From positions 558,001 through 622,000 of the forward strand of contig NZ_CP063196.1 in NCBI RefSeq assembly GCF_003574835.2: a stretch of 64,000 bases of DNA. The letters are read 5' to 3'. A program made the translations under genes and the position numbers. Below the pieces are notes generated by a model, which saw only the letters and a program-made list of their open reading frames with translations, did no database searches and was not told the DNA's origin. Positions 50,040 to 57,752 of this stretch are shown here, in pieces (position 1 is the first letter of the stretch; each line of letters opens with the position of its first letter). This DNA comes from Thermobifida halotolerans (GTDB lineage: Bacteria; Actinomycetota; Actinomycetes; Streptosporangiales; Streptosporangiaceae).

Positions 50040-50069
50040 GTGGCCCCGGTCCGCGCGGACCGGGGCCAC
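50040..50069. terminator. Bidirectional terminator between metK and the DUF418 gene
   Basis: A 30-base perfect palindrome (GTGGCCCCGGTCCGC and complement) 21 bases after the metK stop and 15 bases after the convergent gene's stop. Confidence 0.85.
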
Positions 50070-50084
50070 CACCGTCGTGCGCGG

Positions 50085-51299
50085 TCAGCGCCGACCGGCG
50101 CCGCCGGTGAGCGACAGCACGGACTTCTGCAGCCACTCCAGCGGCCCGTACCGGAACCGGCGCAGCCACAGCGACGCGGAGACCAGCAGGAACAGGCTGA
50201 CCCCGGCCCACAGGCCCAGCACCCACCACGGCCCCGAACCGCTCATGCGCGACGCCAGGCCCAACCCGAAGCCGTAGCACAGCAGCGAGCACAGCACGTT
50301 CTGCGCGACATAGCCGGTCATCGCGGTACGGCCCAGGGCGGACACGGCTTTGGTGACCACGCCGGACCCCGGCAGGCGGTCCACCAGCAGCCCGACCAGG
50401 CCGATGTAGCCCACCGCGACCACGGGAGCGGCGACATAGCGGTCGAGCAGGAACAGGTCCGCGCCGCCCAGGGAGGTGGCGAGGTTCAACGGAAGGCCCA
50501 CCCCCAGCCCCCAGCGGGCCATGCGGACGCGCATCCGGCGCCCCGACGCGCCCGGGTCGAACGCTCCGGCGCGCATCAGCCTCACCCCGACGAGGAACAG
50601 CGCCACCAGCAGTGCGAAGGCGACGACCGGCTCGATCCGCAGGACCAACGCGTTGTCCATCCGGAACAGCACCTGCTCCGGGTAGCTTCCGTCGGCGTAC
50701 AGCGCGGTGAGGTCGGCCACGTCGCGCGGGCCCGACTCCTCCTGCGGGGCTGTGGCCAGCGCCCAGGTGAGCAGCGACATCAGTAGCACGTGCAGCACGG
50801 CCGCCGACCACAGCACGGCCGAACGCACCCCGCGGGAGCGGGTGAGCAGCCAGGCCACCACCAGGCCGGTCACGGCGTAGCCCATGAGCACGTCCCAGGC
50901 GAACACCAGCGTGAAGTGGACGGCTCCCTCGACCAGGAGGAACAGCGCCCGCCCGGTGTAGGTCCCGGGCCAGCGCCGCCCCCGCCGCTCGGCGGAGCGG
51001 TACTGGAGGGCCAGTCCCGCGCCGAACAGGACGGACAGCAGGGCGAGGAACTTGCCGTTGGCCAGGAAGCGGAAGACGGCCTCCACCGCGCCGTCGACGG
51101 AGGAGACGGCGGAGACGTCGACCAGGGCCTCCGCGTCGACGAGCGGAGCGGTCTCTCCCAGGGGCGAGGCGAACAGCCACACGTTGGTGGCGAGCGTGCC
51201 CAGGATCGCCGTCCCGCGCAGCACGTCCAGCAGGGGGATGCGGGCGGCGGGCGGAACGTGGCGGGTCCCCGCCGCGGGGGCGGGTTCGGCGGTGTCCAT
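50085..51299 (-). CDS. DUF418-family polytopic membrane protein
   Basis: 404 residues with about ten hydrophobic segments. The start IPLLDVLRGTAILGTLATN and the C-terminal blocks GRTAMTGYVAQN, PLEWLQKS and WLRRFRYGPLEW are hallmarks of DUF418 (YeiB-like) proteins; their function is unknown, with acyl transfer suggested by distant similarity. ATG 51299 with GGAG six bases upstream. First gene of the accessory block between metK and priA. Confidence 0.88.
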   Translation of the reverse strand: MDTAEPAPAAGTRHVPPAARIPLLDVLRGTAILGTLATNVWLFASPLGETAPLVDAEALVDVSAVSSVDGAVEAVFRFLANGKFLALLSVLFGAGLALQYRSAERRGRRWPGTYTGRALFLLVEGAVHFTLVFAWDVLMGYAVTGLVVAWLLTRSRGVRSAVLWSAAVLHVLLMSLLTWALATAPQEESGPRDVADLTALYADGSYPEQVLFRMDNALVLRIEPVVAFALLVALFLVGVRLMRAGAFDPGASGRRMRVRMARWGLGVGLPLNLATSLGGADLFLLDRYVAAPVVAVGYIGLVGLLVDRLPGSGVVTKAVSALGRTAMTGYVAQNVLCSLLCYGFGLGLASRMSGSGPWWVLGLWAGVSLFLLVSASLWLRRFRYGPLEWLQKSVLSLTGGAGRR

Positions 51300-51557
51300 G
51301 TCGTCTCCGGTCCTCCACTGATCGGTCGGCACCGCCGATGCTCTCCCGGACGCGGCCTCCCGCGCGTCGGGCGGACGGAGGACGAGGACGTACTGCTTTG
51401 GAAGGAGCGGACAACGGCGGCGGCCCCGGCCGTGCGGACCGGGGCCACCGCTTCCCCGAGGGGAGAAGCCCCGGAGAGTGTGTTGCCGGTGCCGATCAGC
51501 GGCGGGCGCCCTGTGCGGAGGCACCGCCGGTCAGGACCGGGACAGCAAGGCCGGACA

Positions 51558-51953
51558 TCAGGTGACGAGATCGGCCTCGCAGCGCAGCCCCGGGGTCCGG
51601 GTGAACTTCGCGTCGCAGGTCGGCAGCGGGGCGTTCCACTGCTCCGCTGCCGCTACGTAAACGGCGTCGTGGGGAGAGCAGTTGTGCCGCAGTTCCCACA
51701 CCCGGGGCGTCAACGGCTCCTGCATGATCCGCCCGATGGGGATGCCGCCCGTGCTCACCTTGCGGAGTGCGCCTTCTGCCTCGGCCGGCGAGAGCTTCGA
51801 TGCCTTGGCCAGGCCGCGCGGCACACCGGCGAACTCCGGGTCGACGACCGAGGGAGCCAGCAGCCTCCTGCCCTTGACCCGTGCGGCCACGGCCGCGCTC
51901 GTGGCGCTCGGAAGGAGCCGACTGGCCAGGGCGGAGGTGTCGATGACGATCAT
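51558..51953 (-). CDS. VapC-type PIN-domain toxin
   Basis: A 131-residue putative ribonuclease toxin. The acidic PIN quartet is complete: Asp5 (IVIDTSAL), Glu40 (VDPEFAGV), Asp96 (SPHDAVYV) and Asp114 (TCDAKFTR), so activity is likely retained. The ATG overlaps the antitoxin stop (ATGA). A stem GGCCCCGG/CCGGGGCC at 51422-51446 follows the gene. Targets are unknown. Confidence 0.92.
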   Translation of the reverse strand: MIVIDTSALASRLLPSATSAAVAARVKGRRLLAPSVVDPEFAGVPRGLAKASKLSPAEAEGALRKVSTGGIPIGRIMQEPLTPRVWELRHNCSPHDAVYVAAAEQWNAPLPTCDAKFTRTPGLRCEADLVT

Positions 51954-52246
51954 TCGGGGCGTCCCTCGTGGAGGGCGGCCAGAATGTCCTCGGTGGTGAC
52001 GTTCCCCTTGACGCTGTCACGGAACTCGGCGGTGTCGGTGACGAGTTCATCGGTGACGGGGGCGGGGAGTCCGCCCTCCGCCAGCAGGTCGCGGGGGGCG
52101 GACGGAACCGGGTGGACGATGTCGGCCTCAAGTAGGCCGACCAGGTAGTCCCGCAGGGACATGTGGGCGGCCCGCGCCTTGCGGAGCGCGGCTTCCGCCA
52201 CGTCACCGGGGATCTCCAGTGCTTCGATCGTGATCGTGTCGTCCAC
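51950..52246 (-). CDS. VapB-type antitoxin
   Basis: A 98-residue partner of the adjacent PIN toxin. The N-terminus (ITIEALEIPGDVAEAALRKA) looks like a ribbon-helix-helix DNA-binding domain, followed by RDYLVGLLEADI and an extended C-terminus ending VTTEDILAALHEGRPE, a typical toxin-binding tail. GTG 52246 with GGTGGA upstream. Presumed autorepressor of the pair. Confidence 0.85.
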   Translation of the reverse strand: MDDTITIEALEIPGDVAEAALRKARAAHMSLRDYLVGLLEADIVHPVPSAPRDLLAEGGLPAPVTDELVTDTAEFRDSVKGNVTTEDILAALHEGRPE

Positions 52247-52377
52247 GGTTCCACCGGCCCCACCCCGTGTGGGCTTCGAAGCGTTCGATTCCTTTGCGTA
52301 CCCGTCCGAAAACGGCTGACAAAACGGACGCACGCTGGTCAAACGGTGTCCGTGACGGGGGAAGTTCCGCGGAAACG

Positions 52378-52842
52378 TCAGATCCGCACCACGGTGCTGC
52401 GCACGATCTCGAAGACCGGGTGGTGCGCCGCCTCGCGCTCGAACTCCTCCAGGGAGGCGTCGGGGCCGACCCGGAAATAGGGGCCGACCACGGCGGCCCG
52501 GGGGCCGTCGAGGTACTCGCGCAGCACCGGGGCGGCGCGCTCGGGGCTGACCTCGACCACGCTGACCAGTTCGATCCACCCGCCCCGGCGCAGCGTCGCG
52601 TAGCCGTCCTTGCGGATGTTGCGCACCCAGCCGACCTCGCCGTAGGGCGCCACCAGGAAGCGGCCGTCGGTGTTCTCGATCAGACTGACCGGGGTGGTGC
52701 GCAGAAAACCGGTCCTGGCCCCGCGGGTGGTCAGCAGGTGCAGTTCCCGCGGGCCGAGACCGTAGGCGACCGCCCCGCCGATGACGGCGTTGGCGACGCG
52801 CCGCGCCCGGGTCATCTCAAAACGCTTCGTTCCGTGCTCCAT
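52378..52842 (-). CDS. Deazaflavin (F420)-dependent nitroreductase-family protein
   Basis: 154 residues of the Ddn/DUF385 split-barrel family. Markers: LTTRGARTGFLRTTPV, GRFLVAPYGEVGWVRNIR and GWIELVSVVEV. Relatives use F420H2 to reduce quinones or other substrates. ATG 52842 with GGGAGAGG upstream. Confidence 0.88.
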   Translation of the reverse strand: MEHGTKRFEMTRARRVANAVIGGAVAYGLGPRELHLLTTRGARTGFLRTTPVSLIENTDGRFLVAPYGEVGWVRNIRKDGYATLRRGGWIELVSVVEVSPERAAPVLREYLDGPRAAVVGPYFRVGPDASLEEFEREAAHHPVFEIVRSTVVRI

Positions 52843-52919
52843 CGCACCTCTCCCTATCACACCCCCATTGTGGGGCGTGCGCGGAGTCCCTCGCGTCTGA
52901 GGCATACCCGGGCGGCCGC

Positions 52920-54113
52920 TCAACGGAACGCGGAGACGCCCGTCACCGCCTGCCCGAGGCTGAGCGCGTGGATCTCCTCGGTGCCCTCGTAGGTGGCGAC
53001 CGTCTCCAGGTTCAGCATGTGCCGCAGCACCGGGTAGTCCAGGGTGATCCCGTTGGCGCCGTGCAGTGAGCGCGCCCTGGCGGCCACCCGCTGGGCGGCG
53101 GCCACGTTGGCGAGCTTGCCGAAGCTCACCTGGTGGTGGTGGCAGGCCCCCGCGTCCTTGAGCCGCCCCAGGTGCAGGGCGGTGAGGGCGGCCTGGTTGA
53201 CGTCCACCACCATGTCGGCGAGTTTGCGCTGGGTGAGCTGGAAGGCGGCGATGGGGCTGCCGAACTGCTCGCGGGAGGCGGCGTAGTCCAGCGCCGCCTC
53301 ATAGCAGGCCCGGGCCGCGCCCGCCGCGCCCCACAGGATGCCGAACCTGGCCTCGTTGAGGCAGGACAGCGGGGCGCCCAGCCCCTCGGCCAGCGGCAGC
53401 CGCGCCGATTCGGGCAGCCGCACCCCGTCGAAGGAGAGCGCGGAGGTGACCGACGCGCGCAGCGACAGCTTGCGGTGGATCACGGTCGCGGTGAACCCCG
53501 GGGTGTCGGTGGGGACCACGAAACCCCGGATGCCCTCGTCGGTCGCGGCCCACACCACGGCCACGTCGGCGATGGAGCCGTTGGTGATCCACATCTTCGC
53601 GCCGTCCAGCACCCAGTCGGAGCCGTCACGACGGGCCCGGGTGCGCATCGACCCCGGATCGCTTCCCGAGTCCGGTTCGGTCAGTCCGAAGCAGCCGATG
53701 GCCTCGCCCGCGGCCATCCGGGGCAGCCAGTGGCTCTTCTGCTCCTTTGAGCCGTACCGGTGGATCGCGGCCATGGCGAGCGAGCCCTGCACCGAGACGA
53801 AACTGCGCAGCCCGGAGTCGACCGCCTCCAGTTCCCGGCAGGCCAGCCCGTAGCAGACCGCGCTGGTCCCGGCGCACCCGTAGCCGTCGAGGTGCATGCC
53901 GAACAGGCCGAGCTGTCCGACCCGTCTGGCCAGGCCGCGCGGATCGGGGATGGTGCCGGCCTCGAACCACTCGGCGACGTGCGGCAGCAGTTCGCGTCGG
54001 CCGAACTCGCGCACGGTGTCGCGGACGGCGGTCTCCTCGGCGCTGAGCGAGGAGTCCACGGCCAGGAAGTCCAGGGGGTCGGGGGCGGCGGGTCTGCTGC
54101 GTGAGGTGCTCAA
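52920..54113 (-). CDS. Acyl-CoA dehydrogenase, glutaryl-CoA dehydrogenase-like
   Basis: A 397-residue FAD enzyme. GCFGLTEPDSGSDPGSM, WVLDGAKMWITNGSIAD, DYAASREQFGSPIAAFQ, LDYPVLRHMLNLETV and TYEGTEEIHALSLGQ (with the catalytic Glu) fit the glutaryl-CoA dehydrogenase branch, which oxidises and decarboxylates glutaryl-CoA to crotonyl-CoA. TTG 54113 has GAGGAG 12 bases upstream; the start is uncertain. Last gene of an operon with a class III CoA-transferase and a DUF3870 protein; the transferase could make its CoA substrate. Confidence 0.9.
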   Translation of the reverse strand: MSTSRSRPAAPDPLDFLAVDSSLSAEETAVRDTVREFGRRELLPHVAEWFEAGTIPDPRGLARRVGQLGLFGMHLDGYGCAGTSAVCYGLACRELEAVDSGLRSFVSVQGSLAMAAIHRYGSKEQKSHWLPRMAAGEAIGCFGLTEPDSGSDPGSMRTRARRDGSDWVLDGAKMWITNGSIADVAVVWAATDEGIRGFVVPTDTPGFTATVIHRKLSLRASVTSALSFDGVRLPESARLPLAEGLGAPLSCLNEARFGILWGAAGAARACYEAALDYAASREQFGSPIAAFQLTQRKLADMVVDVNQAALTALHLGRLKDAGACHHHQVSFGKLANVAAAQRVAARARSLHGANGITLDYPVLRHMLNLETVATYEGTEEIHALSLGQAVTGVSAFR

Positions 54114-54169
54114 CTGAAAACTCAACTCCTCGAGGTGATCGGGCGGGTTCTGCGGTGCGGGGGAGGGGA

Positions 54170-55405
54170 TCAGCGGACCGGGTGCTGGACGACGGCGCCG
54201 CGCTCGACGAGGGCGGCGATCCGCTCCGGGGACAGGCCCAACTCCTCGAGCACCGCGGCGGAGTGCTGCCCCAGCAGCGGGGGAGGCAGCACGGCGCCAC
54301 CGCCGGGGGTGGGCGCGTCGAAGCGGAACCCCGGCCGGACCAGCTCCAACTCGCCCAGGGTGGGGTGTGCCACGGTCATGGTCGCGTCGTCTCCGGAGGC
54401 GTCGGCGGTGCGGATCGCGTCCAGCACGCCCCGCACACTGCCCACCGGCACACCGGCGTCGGTGAGGATCGCGGTCCACTCCTCGGCGCTCCCGGCGGCC
54501 AGCGCGGCGGTGATCTCGGCGACCAGGGCCCCGCGGTGGGCGACCCGGTCGGTGTTGCTGCGAAACCGCGGGTCGTCGGCCAGTTCGGGGCGGCCCAGCG
54601 CCACGCACAGCTTCCGGTACAGCGCGTCGTTGCCGGCGGCGACGACGAGGTCTCCGTCACCGGTGGGAAAGGTCTGGTAGGGCACGATGGTGGCGTGCGC
54701 GTGCCCGACCCGCTCCGGTTCGACACCGGTGACCAGCGCTCCCTGGCCCACCTGCACCAGTCCCGACAGCGCCGAGTTGAGCAGCGACACCCGGATGTGG
54801 CCGCCCCGACCGGTGGCCGCGCGCCGCACCAGGGCGCCGCAGACCGCCGTGGCGACGTTGAGGCCGGTGAGCACGTCGGCGAGGGGGATGCCGATCTTGG
54901 TCGGCGGTCCGCCGGGCTCGCCCGTGGTGCTCATCAGCCCGCTCTCGCCCTGCACGACCACGTCGAAGCCGGGCCGGTCCGGTCGGACGTGTCCGGGGCC
55001 GAAGCCGCTGATGGAGCAGTAGACGACTCCCGGATTGTCCGAGGCGACGTCCGCGTGCCCCAGTCCGAGCCGTTCGGCCACGCCCGGCCGGAAGTTCTGC
55101 ACCACCACGTCGGCCCGCGCGCACAGCGCGCGCACCGCGGCCAGCCCGTCGGGGTCCTTGACGTCGACGGCCAGGCTCCGCTTCCCCCGGTTCAGCGCCA
55201 GGTAGTAGGCGGCCTGGTCGCCGGCCCACGGCGGACCCCAGGCCCGGGTGTCGTCCCCCCGCTCCGGGTGCTCCACCTTGACCACGTCCGCGCCCATGTC
55301 CGCCAGCAGCATCGTGGCGTAGGGGCCGGCCAGCACCCGGGACAGGTCGGCGACGACGACGCCCGCCAGCGGTGCCGCGGGGCTGTCCGGAGACGCGGGC
55401 GTCAC
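54170..55405 (-). CDS. CaiB/BaiF class III CoA-transferase
   Basis: 411 residues. The fold start VVVADLSRVLAGPYATMLLADMGADVVKVE is shown by its VLAGPYATMLLADMGADV core; the catalytic Asp lies in PGFDVVVQGESGLM, with further blocks KIGIPLADVLTGL and GNDALYRKLC. Moves CoA between acyl-CoA and a free acid. Its GTG overlaps the DUF3870 stop (GTGA). With the glutaryl-CoA dehydrogenase-like enzyme downstream, a dicarboxylate such as glutarate is a reasonable acceptor (inference). Confidence 0.92.
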   Translation of the reverse strand: MTPASPDSPAAPLAGVVVADLSRVLAGPYATMLLADMGADVVKVEHPERGDDTRAWGPPWAGDQAAYYLALNRGKRSLAVDVKDPDGLAAVRALCARADVVVQNFRPGVAERLGLGHADVASDNPGVVYCSISGFGPGHVRPDRPGFDVVVQGESGLMSTTGEPGGPPTKIGIPLADVLTGLNVATAVCGALVRRAATGRGGHIRVSLLNSALSGLVQVGQGALVTGVEPERVGHAHATIVPYQTFPTGDGDLVVAAGNDALYRKLCVALGRPELADDPRFRSNTDRVAHRGALVAEITAALAAGSAEEWTAILTDAGVPVGSVRGVLDAIRTADASGDDATMTVAHPTLGELELVRPGFRFDAPTPGGGAVLPPPLLGQHSAAVLEELGLSPERIAALVERGAVVQHPVR

Positions 55406-55773
55406 TGTCCGCCTCCCTCGGGTCGGTGGGGGTCGCGCAACTGCAACCCGGTCTCCAGGCAGCGGCGCAGCGCGGTGCTCAGGGCCGCGCCGGACTGGCC
55501 CGCGTAGCGGCTCTGCACGCGGCGCACCAGTTCGGCGATGTCGTCGTAGATCGACAGGCCCTCGGTCAGCACCCGGAAGAAGTCCCGGGCCAACTCGGTG
55601 ATCAGGGTGGTGTCGGCGGCCACGATGCGGCCGGTGGACCGCTCCACGGCCAGGACCACTCCGAGCCGCTCGTACTGGTGGCGGCCCGCCACGGTGTCGG
55701 GCAGGCGGGCATACCCCGAGATGAGGACGACGTCGGGGTTGTCCAGCAGACGGCGGCGCGTTTCCTCGAGCAC
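55402..55773 (-). CDS. DUF3870-family protein
   Basis: A 123-residue protein resembling the uncharacterised DUF3870 family: VLISGYARLPDTVAG, LGVVLAVERSTGRIVAADTTL and ITELARDFFRVLTEGLS. GTG start with GAGAGGG upstream. It heads the operon with the CoA-transferase and glutaryl-CoA dehydrogenase-like genes and overlaps the former by four bases. No catalytic residues can be assigned; a regulatory or assembly role for the pathway is possible. Confidence 0.8.
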   Translation of the reverse strand: MLEETRRRLLDNPDVVLISGYARLPDTVAGRHQYERLGVVLAVERSTGRIVAADTTLITELARDFFRVLTEGLSIYDDIAELVRRVQSRYAGQSGAALSTALRRCLETGLQLRDPHRPEGGGQ

Positions 55774-56133
55774 GAAACGAGCCCTCTCTTCATAGGCACA
55801 CGAAACTCTCGCTCTGGAGTCTCGCGCCTGGACAGGACGTCGGCGAGAGGCGGTGCGGGGCTCCTCGTTGGCGTCCTCGGCGGGAGGGCAGACGCCTTCA
55901 GTATGCCAGCGGGGCTCCCGCCGGTGTCAAGGGTCCTTGATGTTCCGGGCCCTACGCCTCTGAACAGGGAGAACGAAACTCCGAGAAGCTTGGTGAAGCA
56001 CTGGGAAACAAGGTGAGAATTATCCGATGTGTCAATTTCCGCGGAGGCGCTACCATCGAAGGCCAGTGACCGAGGTCACGGTGGACGAGTGTCGGCCGCG
56101 CCCTCGACGGCCGACGGTTGGGGGAACGCAATC
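55774..56133. other. Divergent intergenic region, DUF3870 operon and methyltransferase-like gene
   Basis: 360 bases with no gene. TACCAT at 56051-56056 is a possible -10 box for the rightward gene. Ten bases further a 14-base near-perfect palindrome GTGACCGAGGTCAC (56066-56079) could be an operator. Confidence 0.4.
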
Positions 56134-56856
56134 GTGATCGAACAGCGGCAGGCACTGCCCGTCGACGCCGACCCCCGCTCCCCGGCGCTGCCCGGGCCCC
56201 GGGTCATCCGCATGGACGACTACCGTGCCGACACGCGCGCGGCCCCGTGCGAGCACGAGACCGCCCGAGCCGCCCGGATCGCCGAGGCCGAACACCGGTT
56301 CCTCCGCCGATGTGTCGGCTACCTCGCCGCCGACCTGCGGATACGACAGTACGTCGACTTCGGCTCCCGGGTGCCGCACTCCCGCGGAATCCACGACATC
56401 ACCGACGAACACCTCTCCGACGCCCGCGTCGTGCGGATCGACACCGGAACAGCGGTGCCGCTGCACACGCGGGCGTCGTCGCACCGGTCGGCCGCCCTGT
56501 GGATCGAGCACCCCCGGGCCGAGGAGCTGGTGGCCCAACTCGGCCTGCGCGGCCTCGTCGACCCGGGCGAGCCCGCGGCGGTGCTGCTCGACACCGACCT
56601 GCTGCCCCGCGAACTCCCCGTCTCCGGCGTGGTCCACGCCCTGCACGACGCACTCGCCCCCGGCAGCCACCTCGTGCTCCGCCAGCGTCCCGGCAACCCG
56701 GCCGACCCCTACGCCCGCGGCATCGCCGCCGCGCTCTTCGAACCGTTCCTCCTGCTGGAGCCCGGAGTCGCCGACCTCGCCTGGTGGCCCTACCCCGACG
56801 AGGAGGTCGCGGCCGACGGAGTGGGCGTCCTGGCGGGACTGGCCCGGCGCCGCTGA
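56134..56856 (+). CDS. Divergent SAM-methyltransferase-like protein (DUF574-like)
   Basis: 240 residues from GTG 56134, which has a GGGGGAA site eight bases upstream. The middle resembles the DUF574 methyltransferases of actinomycetes: AEHRFLRRCVGYLAADLRIR, QYVDFGSRVPHSRGIHDI and an Asp strand VVRIDTGTAV. The usual glycine-rich SAM loop (GxGxP) is altered to FGSRVP and the second half is short, so SAM binding may be lost. Function unknown. Confidence 0.65.
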   Translation: MIEQRQALPVDADPRSPALPGPRVIRMDDYRADTRAAPCEHETARAARIAEAEHRFLRRCVGYLAADLRIRQYVDFGSRVPHSRGIHDITDEHLSDARVVRIDTGTAVPLHTRASSHRSAALWIEHPRAEELVAQLGLRGLVDPGEPAAVLLDTDLLPRELPVSGVVHALHDALAPGSHLVLRQRPGNPADPYARGIAAALFEPFLLLEPGVADLAWWPYPDEEVAADGVGVLAGLARRR

Positions 56857-56875
56857 GCGCGCCGGGCGGGGCGGG

Positions 56876-57667
56876 TCAGGACGCGGCGGGCAGCGACTCC
56901 CAGCGCCGCCACGTCCGCCGGTAGGCGTCGACCAGCCAGGCGTCGGCCCATGCCTGGTCGGCCGAGCGCGGCAGGTCCGCCTGTTCGACCAGCGCGGCCA
57001 GGCGCCGCTCCTGCTCGGCGGCCACCTCCAGTGCCTCCTGGCGGCTGTGGCGGCCCTGCCGCAGGTCGCGCAGCCACGTCCGCCACGGTTCGGGCATCGG
57101 CAGGGTGATGCGTCCGGTCTCCAGCAACTCCACCCCCTGCAGGCCCAGCCGGATCATGTGGGCGGCGAACTTGACGTCGAACCCGTACCGGTCGACGAGT
57201 TCGGGGCGGTTGGTGCGCCCGCCGCGCCGCCCCAGCATCCGGTCCCGCTGCGCGCGCAGGTAGCCCAGGAAACGGTGGCCGGCCGAGCGGGAGACGAACC
57301 GCTCCGCGTTGGCCCGCAGGTCGCGTCCCAGGTCGTCGACGTGGACGATCTCGGAGTCGGGCACGAACAGCGGGATCAGCACCGTGGGGTTGCCCGCCAG
57401 CGCCAGCCGGGTCCACTTGCGCAGCGAGTACACCGTCAGGTCCAGATCGCCAGGCCCCGAGCGCACCCCCTCGGGCTGGGTGCGGAAGACGTACTGCTCG
57501 AAGGCGCGCAGCCCGACGACGTACTCGGGAGGTTCGACGCAGATGCCCATCTCGTCCCGGTCGTCCTGACCGGACACGGCGATGCCGTGCACTCCGGAGC
57601 CGACCTGGCAGCGCAGCACGGTGCCGCGTTCGGCCAGCCGGGCGAACTCGGGATCGGAGTGCTTCAC
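56876..57667 (-). CDS. Nucleotidyltransferase-fold protein (RlaP/DNA pol beta superfamily)
   Basis: 263 residues. The active-site region GSGVHGIAVSGQDDRDEMGI corresponds to the GS-x(n)-D-x-D pattern of minimal nucleotidyltransferases; a helical second half carries FVSRSAGHRFLGYLRAQRDR and KFAAHMIRLGLQGVELL. Members are often phage- or stress-linked and of unknown substrate. GTG 57667 with AGGAGG five bases upstream. Confidence 0.82.
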   Translation of the reverse strand: MKHSDPEFARLAERGTVLRCQVGSGVHGIAVSGQDDRDEMGICVEPPEYVVGLRAFEQYVFRTQPEGVRSGPGDLDLTVYSLRKWTRLALAGNPTVLIPLFVPDSEIVHVDDLGRDLRANAERFVSRSAGHRFLGYLRAQRDRMLGRRGGRTNRPELVDRYGFDVKFAAHMIRLGLQGVELLETGRITLPMPEPWRTWLRDLRQGRHSRQEALEVAAEQERRLAALVEQADLPRSADQAWADAWLVDAYRRTWRRWESLPAAS

Positions 57668-57752
57668 GACAACCTCCTGGGATCGGCGGAAACCGACCCT
57701 AACCGGGGAGTCCGGACGCGGCCACCGGTTTTCTCCGGAGTGCGCGGCGCGC

